Source of the DNA: Mycetohabitans endofungorum
Lineage (GTDB): Bacteria > Pseudomonadota > Gammaproteobacteria > Burkholderiales > Burkholderiaceae
DNA length: 64,000 nucleotides
NCBI RefSeq assembly: GCF_002927045.1
Contig: NZ_PRDW01000004.1
Coordinates: 215,876-279,875 of the forward strand
Direction: 5' to 3'
In this document: one piece after another, positions 1 to 8,735 of the stretch
Layout of the letters: every line of letters starts with the position of its first letter
Numbering within the stretch: the first letter of the stretch is position 1
Notes under the pieces: model-generated
What the model was told of the DNA's origin: nothing
Databases searched by the model: none
Seen by the model: only the letters and a program-made list of their open reading frames with translations
Translations under genes and position numbers: made by a program

Positions 1-93
1 CACGCGGCTGGTCAGCCCCGCGGGCATCGGTGAGCTGAGGGCATGACCATCGGCAGCTTCGAGATTTAATCAACTTTTGATCCAGGAAATACC

Positions 94-510
94 ATGAGCA
101 CCGCCTCTGAATTGCTACAGCAACACCTCCATTTGCTCGTTGACGACAATGCTGCATGGCAGAAGCTGATTGCCGACGACATAGTGTGGGAATTGCCCTA
201 CGCAGCTGGTATCGGACATCCGACCCGGCTTAACGGCCGGGAAGAGGTTTTTAGCCACGCCTCCTGGTTCGTTGGCGCGGTCGCTGATTTCCGTTTCTTT
301 GATCTGCGTATTGTCGCTGGGGCGAACCCCCAGCAGGCAGTTGCGCAGGTATGCGCCGAGGGCTTGGTCAAACCGACCGGCCGGATATACCGGCAGGAGT
401 ACGTGGTGTTTTTGGATGCGCGGGCAGGCAAGATCGTGCATCTGCGCGAATATTTTGATCCGATACAGGCCGCGAAGGCACTCGACGCTGCCATTGTCGG
501 CCTTGACTGA
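94..510 (+). CDS. SnoaL/NTF2-like fold protein
   Basis: A 138-residue protein of the size and character of SnoaL-like/ketosteroid-isomerase-type NTF2 proteins. It has an N-terminal helical stretch, a central DIVWELPY-type strand typical of the PhzA/PhzB and SnoaL groups, and a C-terminal strand near residues 112-122 (KIVHLREYFDP), the usual closing motif of the family. Such proteins are small cone-shaped cytoplasmic enzymes or ligand-binding proteins, and the substrate cannot be read from sequence. The ATG follows a CCAGGAAAT ribosome-binding site. The next gene, an alcohol dehydrogenase, begins 54 bp downstream on the same strand, so the two may form a small oxidation/isomerisation unit. Confidence 0.75.
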   Translation: MSTASELLQQHLHLLVDDNAAWQKLIADDIVWELPYAAGIGHPTRLNGREEVFSHASWFVGAVADFRFFDLRIVAGANPQQAVAQVCAEGLVKPTGRIYRQEYVVFLDARAGKIVHLREYFDPIQAAKALDAAIVGLD

Positions 511-564
511 GCAGCGGTATTTGTCACCTATGGAAAAGCTACCCATTCTAAAGAGGACTAGCCC

Positions 565-1695
565 ATGAGTGCGTCGACAGGTTTGCACGATATCACGGTG
601 GCGGTGGCACGCGCTGCGCAACAGCCTTTTACCATCGAACCGGCGCGTATCCGGGGGCCACAAGGGGACGAAGTTCTGGTGCGCGTGGTTGCCACTGGCC
701 TGTGCCACACCGACCTAATCGTGCGTGACCAGTACTATCCTGTACCGTTGCCGGCGGTACTCGGCCATGAAGGCGCGGGGATCGTCGAGCAGGTCGGCCC
801 GAACGTCAAGGACTTGAAGGCCGGTGACCATGTGGTGCTGACCTACGGCGCCTGCGGTCATTGCAACCCTTGCGCCAGCGGCCACAAAGCCTACTGCAAG
901 GATTTCTATCCGCTCAACTTCGGCGGCAGCGATGCCCACGGCCATACCGCGCTGCAGACATCCGAGGGCGAACCGCTACACGATCATTTCTTCGCCCAGT
1001 CCTCTTTTGCCACCTACGCGCTCGCGCGCGAGCACAACGCCATCAAGGTGCCCACCGATACTCCGCTGGAGTTGCTCGGTCCCTTGGGATGCGGCATCCA
1101 GACCGGCGCAGGTGCGGTGATCAATTCGATGAAGGTGCTCCCGGGCAGCAGCTTTGTCGCCTATGGCGCTGGTGCGGTGGGGTTAAGCGCGGTGATGGCC
1201 GCGTGCGTGGCAGGTGCGACCACCATCATTGCCATTGATATCGTGTCTTCGCGGTTGGCACTGGCGAGGGAGCTAGGGGCTACCCACACGGTGAACAGTC
1301 GAGAGGCCAATATCGTCGAGGCAGTACGCGAGATAACCGGCAGTGGCGCCGATTTCGCACTCGAATCCACTGGCAGGCCGGAAGTGCTCGAAGCCGGCAT
1401 CGAGGCGCTGTGTGGCTTGGGTACCATCGGTATCGTCGGCGCGCCAAAGCTTGGCACCCGGGCCAGCTTCGACGTCAACAACTTGCTGTTGGGTGGGCGC
1501 AGCATCCGTGGCATCGTCGAGGGCGACAGCGTACCTCAGGTGTTTATCCCTCAGTTGGTCAGGCTCTATCAGCAGGGCCGGTTCCCATTCGACCGCCTGG
1601 TCAAATTCTATTCTCTGGAGCAGATCAATCAGGCCGCTGAAGACAGTACCAAGGGGGTCACCCTGAAGCCCATCCTGCGCATGGCCGCGAACTGA
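565..1695 (+). CDS. Zinc-dependent alcohol dehydrogenase (aryl-alcohol type)
   Basis: A 376-residue medium-chain, zinc-dependent NAD(P)-linked alcohol dehydrogenase. The catalytic zinc site is visible as GLCHTD (about residue 47) and GHEGAG (about 68-73). The structural zinc loop CGHCNPCASGHKAYC lies near residues 97-111. The Rossmann motif GAGAVG follows near residue 201. Domain order and length match the benzyl/aryl-alcohol dehydrogenase subgroup, which interconverts primary alcohols and aldehydes in the cytoplasm. An AGAGGACTAGCCC ribosome-binding site precedes the ATG. The gene follows the SnoaL-like gene; the next recognisable feature downstream is a decayed folP fragment. Exact substrate unknown. 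Confidence 0.9.
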   Translation: MSASTGLHDITVAVARAAQQPFTIEPARIRGPQGDEVLVRVVATGLCHTDLIVRDQYYPVPLPAVLGHEGAGIVEQVGPNVKDLKAGDHVVLTYGACGHCNPCASGHKAYCKDFYPLNFGGSDAHGHTALQTSEGEPLHDHFFAQSSFATYALAREHNAIKVPTDTPLELLGPLGCGIQTGAGAVINSMKVLPGSSFVAYGAGAVGLSAVMAACVAGATTIIAIDIVSSRLALARELGATHTVNSREANIVEAVREITGSGADFALESTGRPEVLEAGIEALCGLGTIGIVGAPKLGTRASFDVNNLLLGGRSIRGIVEGDSVPQVFIPQLVRLYQQGRFPFDRLVKFYSLEQINQAAEDSTKGVTLKPILRMAAN

Positions 1696-1748
1696 GCGGT
1701 GCACGATGGCATCGAACTCTTCAATTGGGCAAGTCGGTCGTTTCCACA

Positions 1749-1945
1749 TCGACTTAGCAATGCCTAGGGTGATGGGCATTGTCAATGTGACACCGGATTT
1801 ATTCCTCGACGGGAGCGCCATGACTCAACCCGTGCGGCACTGGCGAAAGGCGAGGATCTGATACGTAGCGGTGCGCATATCCTAGATATCAGCAGCAAAT
1901 CCGCTCGGCCGGGCAGCCCGGCCGTTCCGCTCGAAGAAAAGCATT
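1749..1945 (+). pseudogene. folP: folP (dihydropteroate synthase) N-terminal remnant, frameshifted
   Basis: One frame reads PRVMGIVNVTPDLFLDG, the signature start of dihydropteroate synthase (usually MGIxNVTPDSFSDGG). After a frame change near 1830 the next conserved block continues as GAHILDISSKSARPG, matching the GADILDIGGESTRPG segment. The remnant then ends near codon 60 of the normal roughly 280-codon gene. Changes at strictly conserved positions (SFSDGG to LFLDG, GGES to SSKS) show long decay. The usual neighbours ftsH and glmM are absent, so a functional folP is expected elsewhere in the genome. Confidence 0.75.
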
Positions 1946-1985
1946 GCGGCGCGTGCTGTCTGGCGCGCGGGAAGCTTCAGTGTCG

Positions 1986-2030
1986 AAGACACGGCACCTG
2001 CGGCAACTTGAGGAAAACCACCGGCTCAAG
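1986..2030 (+). pseudogene. Possible IS3-family OrfA remnant
   Basis: A short frame reads KTRHLRQLEENHRLK, closely resembling the leucine-zipper segment (RLRxLEEENRRLK) that ends the helix-turn-helix part of IS3-family OrfA transposases. Nothing recognisable flanks it, so only this fragment is claimed. It lies directly behind the folP remnant and suggests this patch has been reworked by insertion elements. Confidence 0.35.
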
Positions 2031-2311
2031 CCGTCCTCTTCGGATTGCATCAGCTTAGCCGATGTGTCCGGGAGAACAGGGAAAGGCCAGTGATAGTTGC
2101 CGTACTCGTAGAGCGTCTTGAACTTGATATTCAAGGACACACGCCGCTCCTTGCGGCGTCCGTGCTCGGTTAGTGCATGCGGAAGTCGTAGACGCCGTGC
2201 CGTGATCTTGCGACGCGGCAGGGATTCTCATGGTGCGGATATCCCAGATGGGGGAGACCATGGCGAGAGCCGATTGAAAGCGTCCTTGGAAATCAATCGA
2301 TTATGTGTCGG

Positions 2312-2403
2312 TGGCGGAGAGAGGGGGATTCGAACCCCCGATAGGCTATTAACCTATACACGCTTTCCAGGCGTGCGACTTAAACCACTCATCCATCTCT
2401 CCG
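2312..2403 (-). tRNA. tRNA-Ser (anticodon GGA)
   Basis: On the minus strand the sequence folds as a class II tRNA. The acceptor pairs CGGAGAG with CTCTCCG, followed by an encoded CCA end at 2312-2314. The anticodon arm carries loop CTGGAAA (anticodon GGA, codon UCC). There is a long variable arm (TATAGGTTAATAGCCTATC) typical of tRNA-Ser, and a T-arm GGGGGTTCGAATCCCCC. Total length is 92 nt with CCA. Its 3' end points toward the remnant-rich stretch at 1.7-2.3 kb, and tRNA 3' ends are common integration sites. Confidence 0.97.
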
Positions 2404-2751
2404 AGAACAGGGGATTTTACCAGCATCGAAAATGCTAGACAAGGAGGCGGTGTTGGATTTGTCAGCGCAACGTGAGAATGTCCGGTCCGTGCAAAGTAAG
2501 AATGCATGCGCGGCGCAGCCGGGCCTCTAACCGGGCGCCGGGTTCCGGTGATGTCCGTCGGCAACGAAATGCAAACCAGAATGCCGCCCCCGCATCGCTA
2601 ACTAAACGTTATATGAACTATTTCGCCCAACGTGGTCGCTAGGTACATGGACCGGCAGTCGTTTGTCGTAGGGCTTAGCCGAACTGGGATGCGAAAGGAA
2701 GTTCTCGTGGGACGATATATCGCGATCGATATCCGGCTAAAATCGCCGCCC
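2404..2751. other. Intergenic stretch between tRNA-Ser and the PLD nuclease gene
   Basis: About 350 bp without a supportable gene. An open frame runs upstream of the nuclease from 2632, but its N-terminal part (2632-2751) lacks coding character and a signal peptide begins at 2752, so it is treated as leader. No clear promoter or terminator was recognised. Confidence 0.5.
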
Positions 2752-3279
2752 ATGAAAGTACTGATCCATTGTCTCGTGGCCCTCGCGTGCGCCCCAACCC
2801 TTGCCGAAGCGGCGCCTCTGCGCATTCAGAACGCGACGGTCGATACGTATTTCTCACCGGATGGCGGAGCGGGCGCCGCCGCGGCGGCGCTGATCGACGG
2901 TGCCAAGCGCCGGGTCTGGCTGGCCGGCTATTCATTCACGTCACCCGACATCGCAAAGGCCTTGCGCAACGCCCGTGTGCGCGGTGTCCAGGTGCGCGTG
3001 GTATTGGACAAATCTAACGAGACTGGCAAATATAGTGGGGCCACCTATCTGGCTAATGCCGGTATCGACGTGCGGATCGACTCACGCTATCCCATCATGC
3101 ACCACAAGTTCATCGTGGTGGACGATGTGGTAGCGTTTGGTTCGATGAACTTTACCCGGGCGGGTGACCGCAAGAACGCGGAGAATTTCAACGTGTTCCG
3201 TGGTGCGCCGGCGCTGGCCAGCGCCTACGCAGCAGAGTTCGATCGACTGTATGCTGAATCCGCCCCATACCGCCGCTAA
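2752..3279 (+). CDS. Secreted phospholipase D-family endonuclease (Nuc type)
   Basis: A 175-residue exported protein with a signal peptide ending near residue 20 (ALACAPTLAEA). The mature domain has one HKD motif, HHKFIVVDD followed by GSMNFT (about residues 121-138). Its single-HKD size matches the Nuc/EDTA-resistant nuclease subgroup of the phospholipase D superfamily, which works as a homodimer and cleaves nucleic acids non-specifically in the periplasm. The ATG at 2752 is chosen because it opens the signal peptide; an upstream in-frame ATG at 2632 would bury it. The gene stands alone, with cadA converging from the right. Confidence 0.85.
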   Translation: MKVLIHCLVALACAPTLAEAAPLRIQNATVDTYFSPDGGAGAAAAALIDGAKRRVWLAGYSFTSPDIAKALRNARVRGVQVRVVLDKSNETGKYSGATYLANAGIDVRIDSRYPIMHHKFIVVDDVVAFGSMNFTRAGDRKNAENFNVFRGAPALASAYAAEFDRLYAESAPYRR

Positions 3280-3417
3280 AGCGGGCGCACGCGCGGCGGA
3301 TTGCCGTCAGCGGCTGGCCGCATCATGCACCCGGTCGAGCAATGCGAGGGCGGCAGCGGGACTCGTCCATGAGATTGCGTCGCAGCCCCGCGTCAATGGA
3401 GCTGCATTGCAGTCCGC

Positions 3418-5775
3418 CTAGCGACGCAACAGCCGGAGCCCGTTGCCCACGACCAACAGGCTTGCACCGACATCGGCGAATACGGCCATCCACATCGTAC
3501 CGTAGCCAGCCAGCGTGAGCGCCAGAAATGCACCCTTGAGCCCCAGCGCGACAACGATGTTCTGCGTTAGGATGCGACGCGTGGCCTTCGATAGCCGGAT
3601 GAATACGGCAACCTTGCGCAGATCATCGTCCATCAGTGCGACGTCGGCGGTCTCGATCGCGGCGCCAGCGCCTAATGCGCCCATGGCAAAGCCGATATCG
3701 GCGCGCGCGAGCGCAGGCGCGTCGTTGATACCATCGCCCACCATGCCCACCGCATGACGTGTTCCGGTCAGTGACTCGATCGCGCGGCGCTTGTCGTCTG
3801 GCAATTGGTTGCCGCGAACCTCGTCGATGCCGGCCTGGGCCGCGATGGTCTGCGCAGTATGCGGATTATCGCCACTCAGGATGAGCGTGCGCACGCCGAG
3901 CCGATGCAACTGTGCGACGGCCTCGCGACTGGTGGGCTTCAGGGTGTCGGCGAGCGCGAACAAGGCGAGAACGCGGCGTTCGTCCATGAGCATCACGACC
4001 GTCTTACCTTGCCGCTCCAGGCTGTCCAGCTTCGCATCGAGCTTCGCATAGCGGCATCCGAGCGTTTCAGCCAGGCGGCGGTTGCCGAGCCAGTAGCGCA
4101 CGCCGTCGATAGTGCCGTGCACGCCGCGCCCGGGCAGCGCGCCGAAGTCATCGACGACCAAGTGTTGCGGGCCGGCGGCATCGGCGGCGGCGATCGCGGC
4201 GGAGACAGGATGGTCTGAGCGGGCGGCAAGGCTCGTCGCCAACTGGCGACAGCGCGCGGCATCGACTGTCGCACATGGTTCAAAATCGGTTTGCTGCGGA
4301 CGCCCCACGGTCAGGGTGCCGGTCTTGTCCAGTGCGAGCCATGCCAGGCGGTGCCCTTGTTCCAGGTAGCGGCCGCCTTTGACCAGGATGCCGTGGCGGG
4401 CGGCGACCGCCAGCGCGCTGACAATCGTGACAGGGGTAGAGATGACTAGCGCGCATGGGCAGGCGATGACCAGCAGCACCAGTGCTTTGTAGACCGACGC
4501 CGTCCACGCGGCATGGCCAAGCAGCGGCGGCACGGCCGCGACCAGCAGCGCCAATGCCAACACGACCGGCGTGTACACACCCGCAAAGCGGTCGACAAAA
4601 CGTTGGATCGGCGCCTTGGACGCCTGCGCTTGCTCGACCGCTTGCACAATGCGGGCCAGCGTGCTTTGCGTGGCGGGGAAGGTGACGCGATAGTCGAAAG
4701 AACCCGATGTGTTGAGAGTCCCAGCATACACCGCGTCGCCGATCTGCTTGTCCACCGGCAGGCTCTCGCCGGTGATCGAGGCTTGATCGACCGCTGAGCG
4801 GCCGGACACGATACAGCCATCAAGCGCAATCCGCTCGCCTGGCTTCACGCGCACCCGTGCACCGGTTGGCACGGTGCGCGCGTCTACGACGCGCCAACTG
4901 CCGTCGGCTTGTTGCACGGTCGCTTTATCGGGCGCGAGCGCAACCAGACGCTCGATCGCACGTCGTGCGCGCTCCAGCGAGGCAGCCTCGATGCGCTCGG
5001 CGATCGTAAACAGCACCATCACCATAGCGGCTTCCGGCCATTGGCCCAGCGCGAAGGCGCCGGTCACCGCGACGCTCATCAACGCGTTGATGTTCAGATT
5101 ACCGTGGCGGATCGCGATCCAGCCTTTGTGGTAGGTGCGCAGGCCGGCGCCGAGCACGGCGAGCGCCGCGAGCGCCGCCGTAATCCAGCCGGGTGCACCG
5201 AGCCAGGTCAACGCCTCAGCCGCCAGCGCGGCGATGCCGGCCGCCACGAGCGGCCAGCGCCGTGCTGTATGCGTATGCGCCGGCGGCGGCACGGTGCGCG
5301 TATCGTCGTGCGGTTGTACCTCGGGGGTGAAGCCGAGTGAGGCGAGCGCGGCGACGATGTCGTCCAGCGCGTCGCGCGGGTGCTCAACGGTCAATATACG
5401 TTGCAACAGGTTGAACTCGAGACGTTCGGCGGGAACGATCGTGTGCAGCTTCGAGCGGATCAACGTTTCCTCGGTCGGGCAGTCCATTTGCCGAATAAGG
5501 ATGCGCGTGCGTACCGTGTCGGTAGCGGCCATCTCGTCGCCGTCGCGCGCGCGCGCCGCCGAAGACGAATCTGCATCTGGGCTGTATGCTGCTTGCGCAA
5601 CGGCATCGGCATGGCAAATATCGGCGTGCGACCGGTTGCCGGTGTGCGGGCCGGCACAGCAGGTGTCGTGCTCCCGGGTGGCAGTATGGGCATGGCACGG
5701 CGCTTGCAGGCGGCGCTCATGTTCGATATCGACTGATGTCGCTTGTGTGCCTCTGGCGAAGTGGCGATCGACCAT
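3418..5775 (-). CDS. cadA: Heavy-metal translocating P-type ATPase (Cd/Zn/Pb efflux)
   Basis: A 785-residue P(IB)-type ATPase. It has a His/Cys-rich N-terminal tail (first 70 residues), a metal-associated domain with the MDCPTEE variant seen in CadA-like pumps, paired membrane helices, and a phosphatase TGES loop. The metal-site helix ACPCALV, phosphorylation motif DKTGTLT and hinge GDGINDAPALARAD follow in order. It should export divalent soft metals across the inner membrane. The start at 5775 follows a TGAGGAG ribosome-binding site and lies just downstream of the MerR-type promoter; a longer frame to 6021 would run through that promoter and into cadR. Divergent from cadR, which presumably controls it. 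Confidence 0.93.
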   Translation of the reverse strand: MVDRHFARGTQATSVDIEHERRLQAPCHAHTATREHDTCCAGPHTGNRSHADICHADAVAQAAYSPDADSSSAARARDGDEMAATDTVRTRILIRQMDCPTEETLIRSKLHTIVPAERLEFNLLQRILTVEHPRDALDDIVAALASLGFTPEVQPHDDTRTVPPPAHTHTARRWPLVAAGIAALAAEALTWLGAPGWITAALAALAVLGAGLRTYHKGWIAIRHGNLNINALMSVAVTGAFALGQWPEAAMVMVLFTIAERIEAASLERARRAIERLVALAPDKATVQQADGSWRVVDARTVPTGARVRVKPGERIALDGCIVSGRSAVDQASITGESLPVDKQIGDAVYAGTLNTSGSFDYRVTFPATQSTLARIVQAVEQAQASKAPIQRFVDRFAGVYTPVVLALALLVAAVPPLLGHAAWTASVYKALVLLVIACPCALVISTPVTIVSALAVAARHGILVKGGRYLEQGHRLAWLALDKTGTLTVGRPQQTDFEPCATVDAARCRQLATSLAARSDHPVSAAIAAADAAGPQHLVVDDFGALPGRGVHGTIDGVRYWLGNRRLAETLGCRYAKLDAKLDSLERQGKTVVMLMDERRVLALFALADTLKPTSREAVAQLHRLGVRTLILSGDNPHTAQTIAAQAGIDEVRGNQLPDDKRRAIESLTGTRHAVGMVGDGINDAPALARADIGFAMGALGAGAAIETADVALMDDDLRKVAVFIRLSKATRRILTQNIVVALGLKGAFLALTLAGYGTMWMAVFADVGASLLVVGNGLRLLRR

Positions 5776-5803
5776 GCTGGACTCCTCAGGTGATTTATGC
5801 TGT

Positions 5804-5834
5804 AGTACACACCTTGAAGTCACTTCAAGGTCAA
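5804..5834 (-). promoter_or_regulatory. MerR-family (CadR) operator-promoter for cadA
   Basis: On the minus strand TTGACC (-35, 5829-5834) and TGTACT (-10, 5804-5809) are separated by exactly 19 bp, the overlong spacer that MerR-family activators untwist. The spacer contains most of a perfect inverted repeat with 10-bp arms ACCTTGAAGT / ACTTCAAGGT around one base (5811-5831). Placement between divergent cadA and cadR, 29 bp upstream of the cadA start, supports metal-dependent activation by CadR. Confidence 0.9.
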
Positions 5835-5852
5835 GTGGATCCATGCGGGACA

Positions 5853-6287
5853 ATGATGAAAATTGGTGAATTGGCAAAGCGGGCCGGGTGCACGCCCGAA
5901 ACAGTCCGTTTCTACGAGAAAGAAGGGTTGCTGCCGGTGGCGGCGCGCACAGGCGCCAATTACCGCGCATACGGCGAAGCGCATTTGGACCGTTTGCGCT
6001 TCGTGCGCAATTGCCGGGCACTGGACATGACGCATGACGAGATTCGCGTGTTGCTGCAGGCCGCGGACGCCCCGGCGCGCGATTGTGGCGCGATCGATGC
6101 GCTCGTCGATGAGCATTTGCGGCACGTCAACATGCGAATCGACGAACTGCAGCAGCTGCGCGCACAATTGAGCGCGCTCCGCGAGCGGTGTCGCGGCGCG
6201 CGGTCCGTTCAGGATTGTGGCATCATGCGCGGCTTGGCAGCCATGGATAGTCCTACTCATGTATTGAGGCAGACTCATCTGGGCTGA
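5853..6287 (+). CDS. cadR: Cd(II)/Pb(II)-responsive MerR-family regulator
   Basis: A 144-residue MerR-family regulator. The winged-helix DNA-binding domain begins MKIGELAKRAGCTPETVRFYEKEG, followed by the long dimerisation helix. The metal-binding cysteines sit where CadR/PbrR proteins have them: DCGAIDALVDEH (about residue 76) and two more in ERCRGARSVQDCG (about 111 and 118). It binds the palindrome between itself and cadA and switches cadA on when soft metal binds. ATG codons occur at 5853 and 5856 and either may be used. The ORF is open further upstream into cadA, but that part is antisense shadow. Confidence 0.93.
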   Translation: MMKIGELAKRAGCTPETVRFYEKEGLLPVAARTGANYRAYGEAHLDRLRFVRNCRALDMTHDEIRVLLQAADAPARDCGAIDALVDEHLRHVNMRIDELQQLRAQLSALRERCRGARSVQDCGIMRGLAAMDSPTHVLRQTHLG

Positions 6288-6294
6288 ACGCGCG

Positions 6295-7326
6295 ATGCAC
6301 GAGTTGAGCCAATCTGTCCCCTCCCTGATGAGCGGTTTTTCCCGACGCGCTTGCCGCCCGAATCATCCCGTTCTGGTTCTACGTTGTCTATGCCTGTTGA
6401 GCATGCTGATGGCGCTCGCCGCTTGTAGCACGTTCGATCAGCAGAGCGCGGCACCGATCGTCGAAGGCACGGCGCAGGCGGTGCCCCTGCCTGAAGCGGC
6501 GCCGCCGGAACCGGCCGCGCCGCTGGTGCAACCTGAGCCCGAGCTGCATGAGGCGAAGACGGATAGTGACCGTGCGGCGCCGAAAAAGCCGCATCGATCA
6601 CCGCAACGCGCTACGGCGACCGTGTCTTCGCCGCCGACGGCACAGCCAATGCCGACGCCGCTGGTCGCATCGCGGCTGCTGTATCCGGGTCAGGTTAAGG
6701 GTCTGCTCGATACCGAGGTGCAACGACCGGACGGCAAGGCCATCGGCCATGCCGTGGACTTGGTGGTCGATGCCAACGGGGTGCTGCGCGAGATCGTCGT
6801 CAACCTGACAGGGTTCATGGGAGTCGGGGATCGCAAGGTCGATTTCCCGCGTGGCGCGCTGCGGGTCAAGCCGGTGGGGCCGCGTGTGGCCGGGGCGTTG
6901 GAGTTGGTGCCATCGCGCACGCCGCCGATCGATCCGGCCAAGCCGGCACAAGCCGGCAGCACGACATCGGGCACTGTGCCGCTGATGGATACCACCGTGC
7001 AGCGCACCAACGGCTCGAAGGTGGGGCGCGTCGTTGACGTGCTGATCGATGCGGGGCTGCGGCCGCAGGCTGCGGTGCTCGAGCTGGGTAACTTGATCAG
7101 CGCAGACCGGCGGCGGATCGCCGCCGATTGGTCAGCGCTGCGCTTCGTGGCCCGGGACAAGGCCATCCAACTGCTGTTGGACCTATCGGACCAGCAGCTT
7201 GATGCTTCGCCGTCCTATGTGGCCGACCAGCCGATCCGTGCGGTATCGCCTGCGCCCACCGCTGCGCGCGGCACGCCGGCCGCGGCGCGACAGCCGGCGG
7301 CCCCGGCAGGGCGGGCATCCCGATGA
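6295..7326 (+). CDS. PRC-barrel domain lipoprotein
   Basis: A 343-residue exported protein. The N-terminal signal ends in the lipobox LAACS (about residues 41-45), so the mature protein should be lipidated and membrane anchored. A proline/alanine-rich linker follows, then two PRC-barrel-like units (about residues 140-215, beginning LLDTEVQRPDGKAIG, and 225-300, beginning LMDTTVQRTNGSKVG), and an Ala/Pro-rich tail. PRC-barrels are small beta domains of varied roles, so no specific function is assigned. The stop codon overlaps the ATG of the MFS gene (ATGA), showing translational coupling. The start at 6295 is 8 bp after cadR; an in-frame ATG at 6328 is an alternative. Confidence 0.8.
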   Translation: MHELSQSVPSLMSGFSRRACRPNHPVLVLRCLCLLSMLMALAACSTFDQQSAAPIVEGTAQAVPLPEAAPPEPAAPLVQPEPELHEAKTDSDRAAPKKPHRSPQRATATVSSPPTAQPMPTPLVASRLLYPGQVKGLLDTEVQRPDGKAIGHAVDLVVDANGVLREIVVNLTGFMGVGDRKVDFPRGALRVKPVGPRVAGALELVPSRTPPIDPAKPAQAGSTTSGTVPLMDTTVQRTNGSKVGRVVDVLIDAGLRPQAAVLELGNLISADRRRIAADWSALRFVARDKAIQLLLDLSDQQLDASPSYVADQPIRAVSPAPTAARGTPAAARQPAAPAGRASR

Positions 7327-8588
7327 GCAAGACTGTTATGCCGAAGGCACGGAGCCTGCGTGCGCTGGATGGCCTAAACTTTTTCCTTGCAAATGTCCAG
7401 ACGGGGTTCGGTCCGTTCATCGCCTCGTATCTGGCCACGCACAAATGGACCCAAGGAGAAATCGGCATCGCGCTGTCGGTCGGCACGATCACGGCAATGG
7501 TTAGCCAAGTGCCGGCCGGTGCGTTGATCGACGCGACGCAGAACAAGCGTGCCGCGGCGATGGCTGCGATTGTTGCGATTGCGATCTGCGCGCTGCTGCT
7601 GGCTGGCAGCCCGACCACGATCCCCGTGCTCGCTGCGGAGGTGTTCCACGGCTTTGCCAGTTGCATGTTGACGCCGGCCCTCGCGGCGTTGTCGCTCGCG
7701 CTGGTCGGCCGCCACGCGTTGGGCGACCGGCTGGGCCGAAATGCGCGGTTTGCCTCGATCGGCAGCGCGGTGGCGGCCGGGTTGATGGGATTGTGTGGCG
7801 AATATGTATCAGTGCGCTCGGTGTTTTGGTTGACGGCTGCATTGACGCTGCCAGCCATTGTCGCGTTATACATGATCGATCCGCTTCATCTGGGTCCGGC
7901 GCGCGCCGCGCGCGAACTGCCACAGCGGCCTGCGCCGGCGCAAGCGGCGCCGGCGCCGCCGCGCGAGAGCATCGGCGAGCTGTTGCGGGATCGGCGCATG
8001 CTGACGTTCGCCGCATGCATCGTGTTGTTTCACTTGTCCAATGCGGCCATGTTGAATCTGGCGGCCGGCGAAGTCACCGCGCATATGGGCGACAACGTGC
8101 AACTGGTGATTGCCGCGTGCATCATCGTGCCGCAGTTCATCGTGGCACTGCTCTCGCCGTGGGTCGGGCGCTCGGCGCAGCGATGGGGACGCCGGCCAAT
8201 TCTGTTACTGGGCTTTGCCGCGTTACCGGTGCGGGCGCTGCTGTTTGCTGGCGTTACCACACCGAGCCTGCTGGTGCCGGTGCAAATCTTCGACGGGCTG
8301 AGCGCCGCGGTATTCGGCGTGATGCTGCCGTTGATCGCAGCCGATGTGGCCGGCGACAAGGGGCGCTACAACCTGTGCATCGGCGTATTCGGCCTGGCCG
8401 CCGGCATCGGCGCGACGCTGAGTACCGCGCTCGCCGGACTGGTCGCGGATCATTTTGGCAACGACGTGAGCTTCATCGGCTTGGCGGCGGCCGGCGCGCT
8501 GGCCGTGCTGCTAGTGTGGCTGGCGATGCCCGAAACGCGCGAGGCCGACGCCACGGACGCCGATACGACGCCGGCTGCTCGCGCGTGA
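7323..8588 (+). CDS. Major facilitator superfamily transporter
   Basis: A 421-residue inner-membrane protein with about eleven to twelve hydrophobic helices in two halves joined by a charged loop around residues 195-225. The first half has FLANVQTGFGPFIASYLA and TAMVSQVPAGALIDATQNKR, the latter fitting the loop 2-3 signature of MFS carriers. The second half starts with ELLRDRRMLTF. The closest general class is the sugar/drug-efflux-like MFS, and the substrate cannot be deduced. It overlaps the PRC-barrel gene by 4 bp and so is probably in the same transcript. Confidence 0.88.
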   Translation: MSKTVMPKARSLRALDGLNFFLANVQTGFGPFIASYLATHKWTQGEIGIALSVGTITAMVSQVPAGALIDATQNKRAAAMAAIVAIAICALLLAGSPTTIPVLAAEVFHGFASCMLTPALAALSLALVGRHALGDRLGRNARFASIGSAVAAGLMGLCGEYVSVRSVFWLTAALTLPAIVALYMIDPLHLGPARAARELPQRPAPAQAAPAPPRESIGELLRDRRMLTFAACIVLFHLSNAAMLNLAAGEVTAHMGDNVQLVIAACIIVPQFIVALLSPWVGRSAQRWGRRPILLLGFAALPVRALLFAGVTTPSLLVPVQIFDGLSAAVFGVMLPLIAADVAGDKGRYNLCIGVFGLAAGIGATLSTALAGLVADHFGNDVSFIGLAAAGALAVLLVWLAMPETREADATDADTTPAARA

Positions 8589-8735
8589 CGTGTGGGAGCA
8601 TGGCGTGTGAAGACGCGGAACTCAATGGCATAATACGGTTTGTACCCATTGCGCAGCGCTTCGTCTTGGGTGACGGGCGGTGCGCGGTGGGTTCCCGGCC
8701 CGCCTTGCCTGTTTATCCATCCCCTCTTTGTACTG

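Noticed and set aside
1..69. Possible C-terminal end of an upstream gene (frame ending at a TGA near 46)
   Set aside because: Only about 14 codons are visible and they carry no recognisable motif.
2632..2751. Longer start for the PLD-family nuclease
   Set aside because: It would add 40 residues before a clear signal peptide that begins at 2752.
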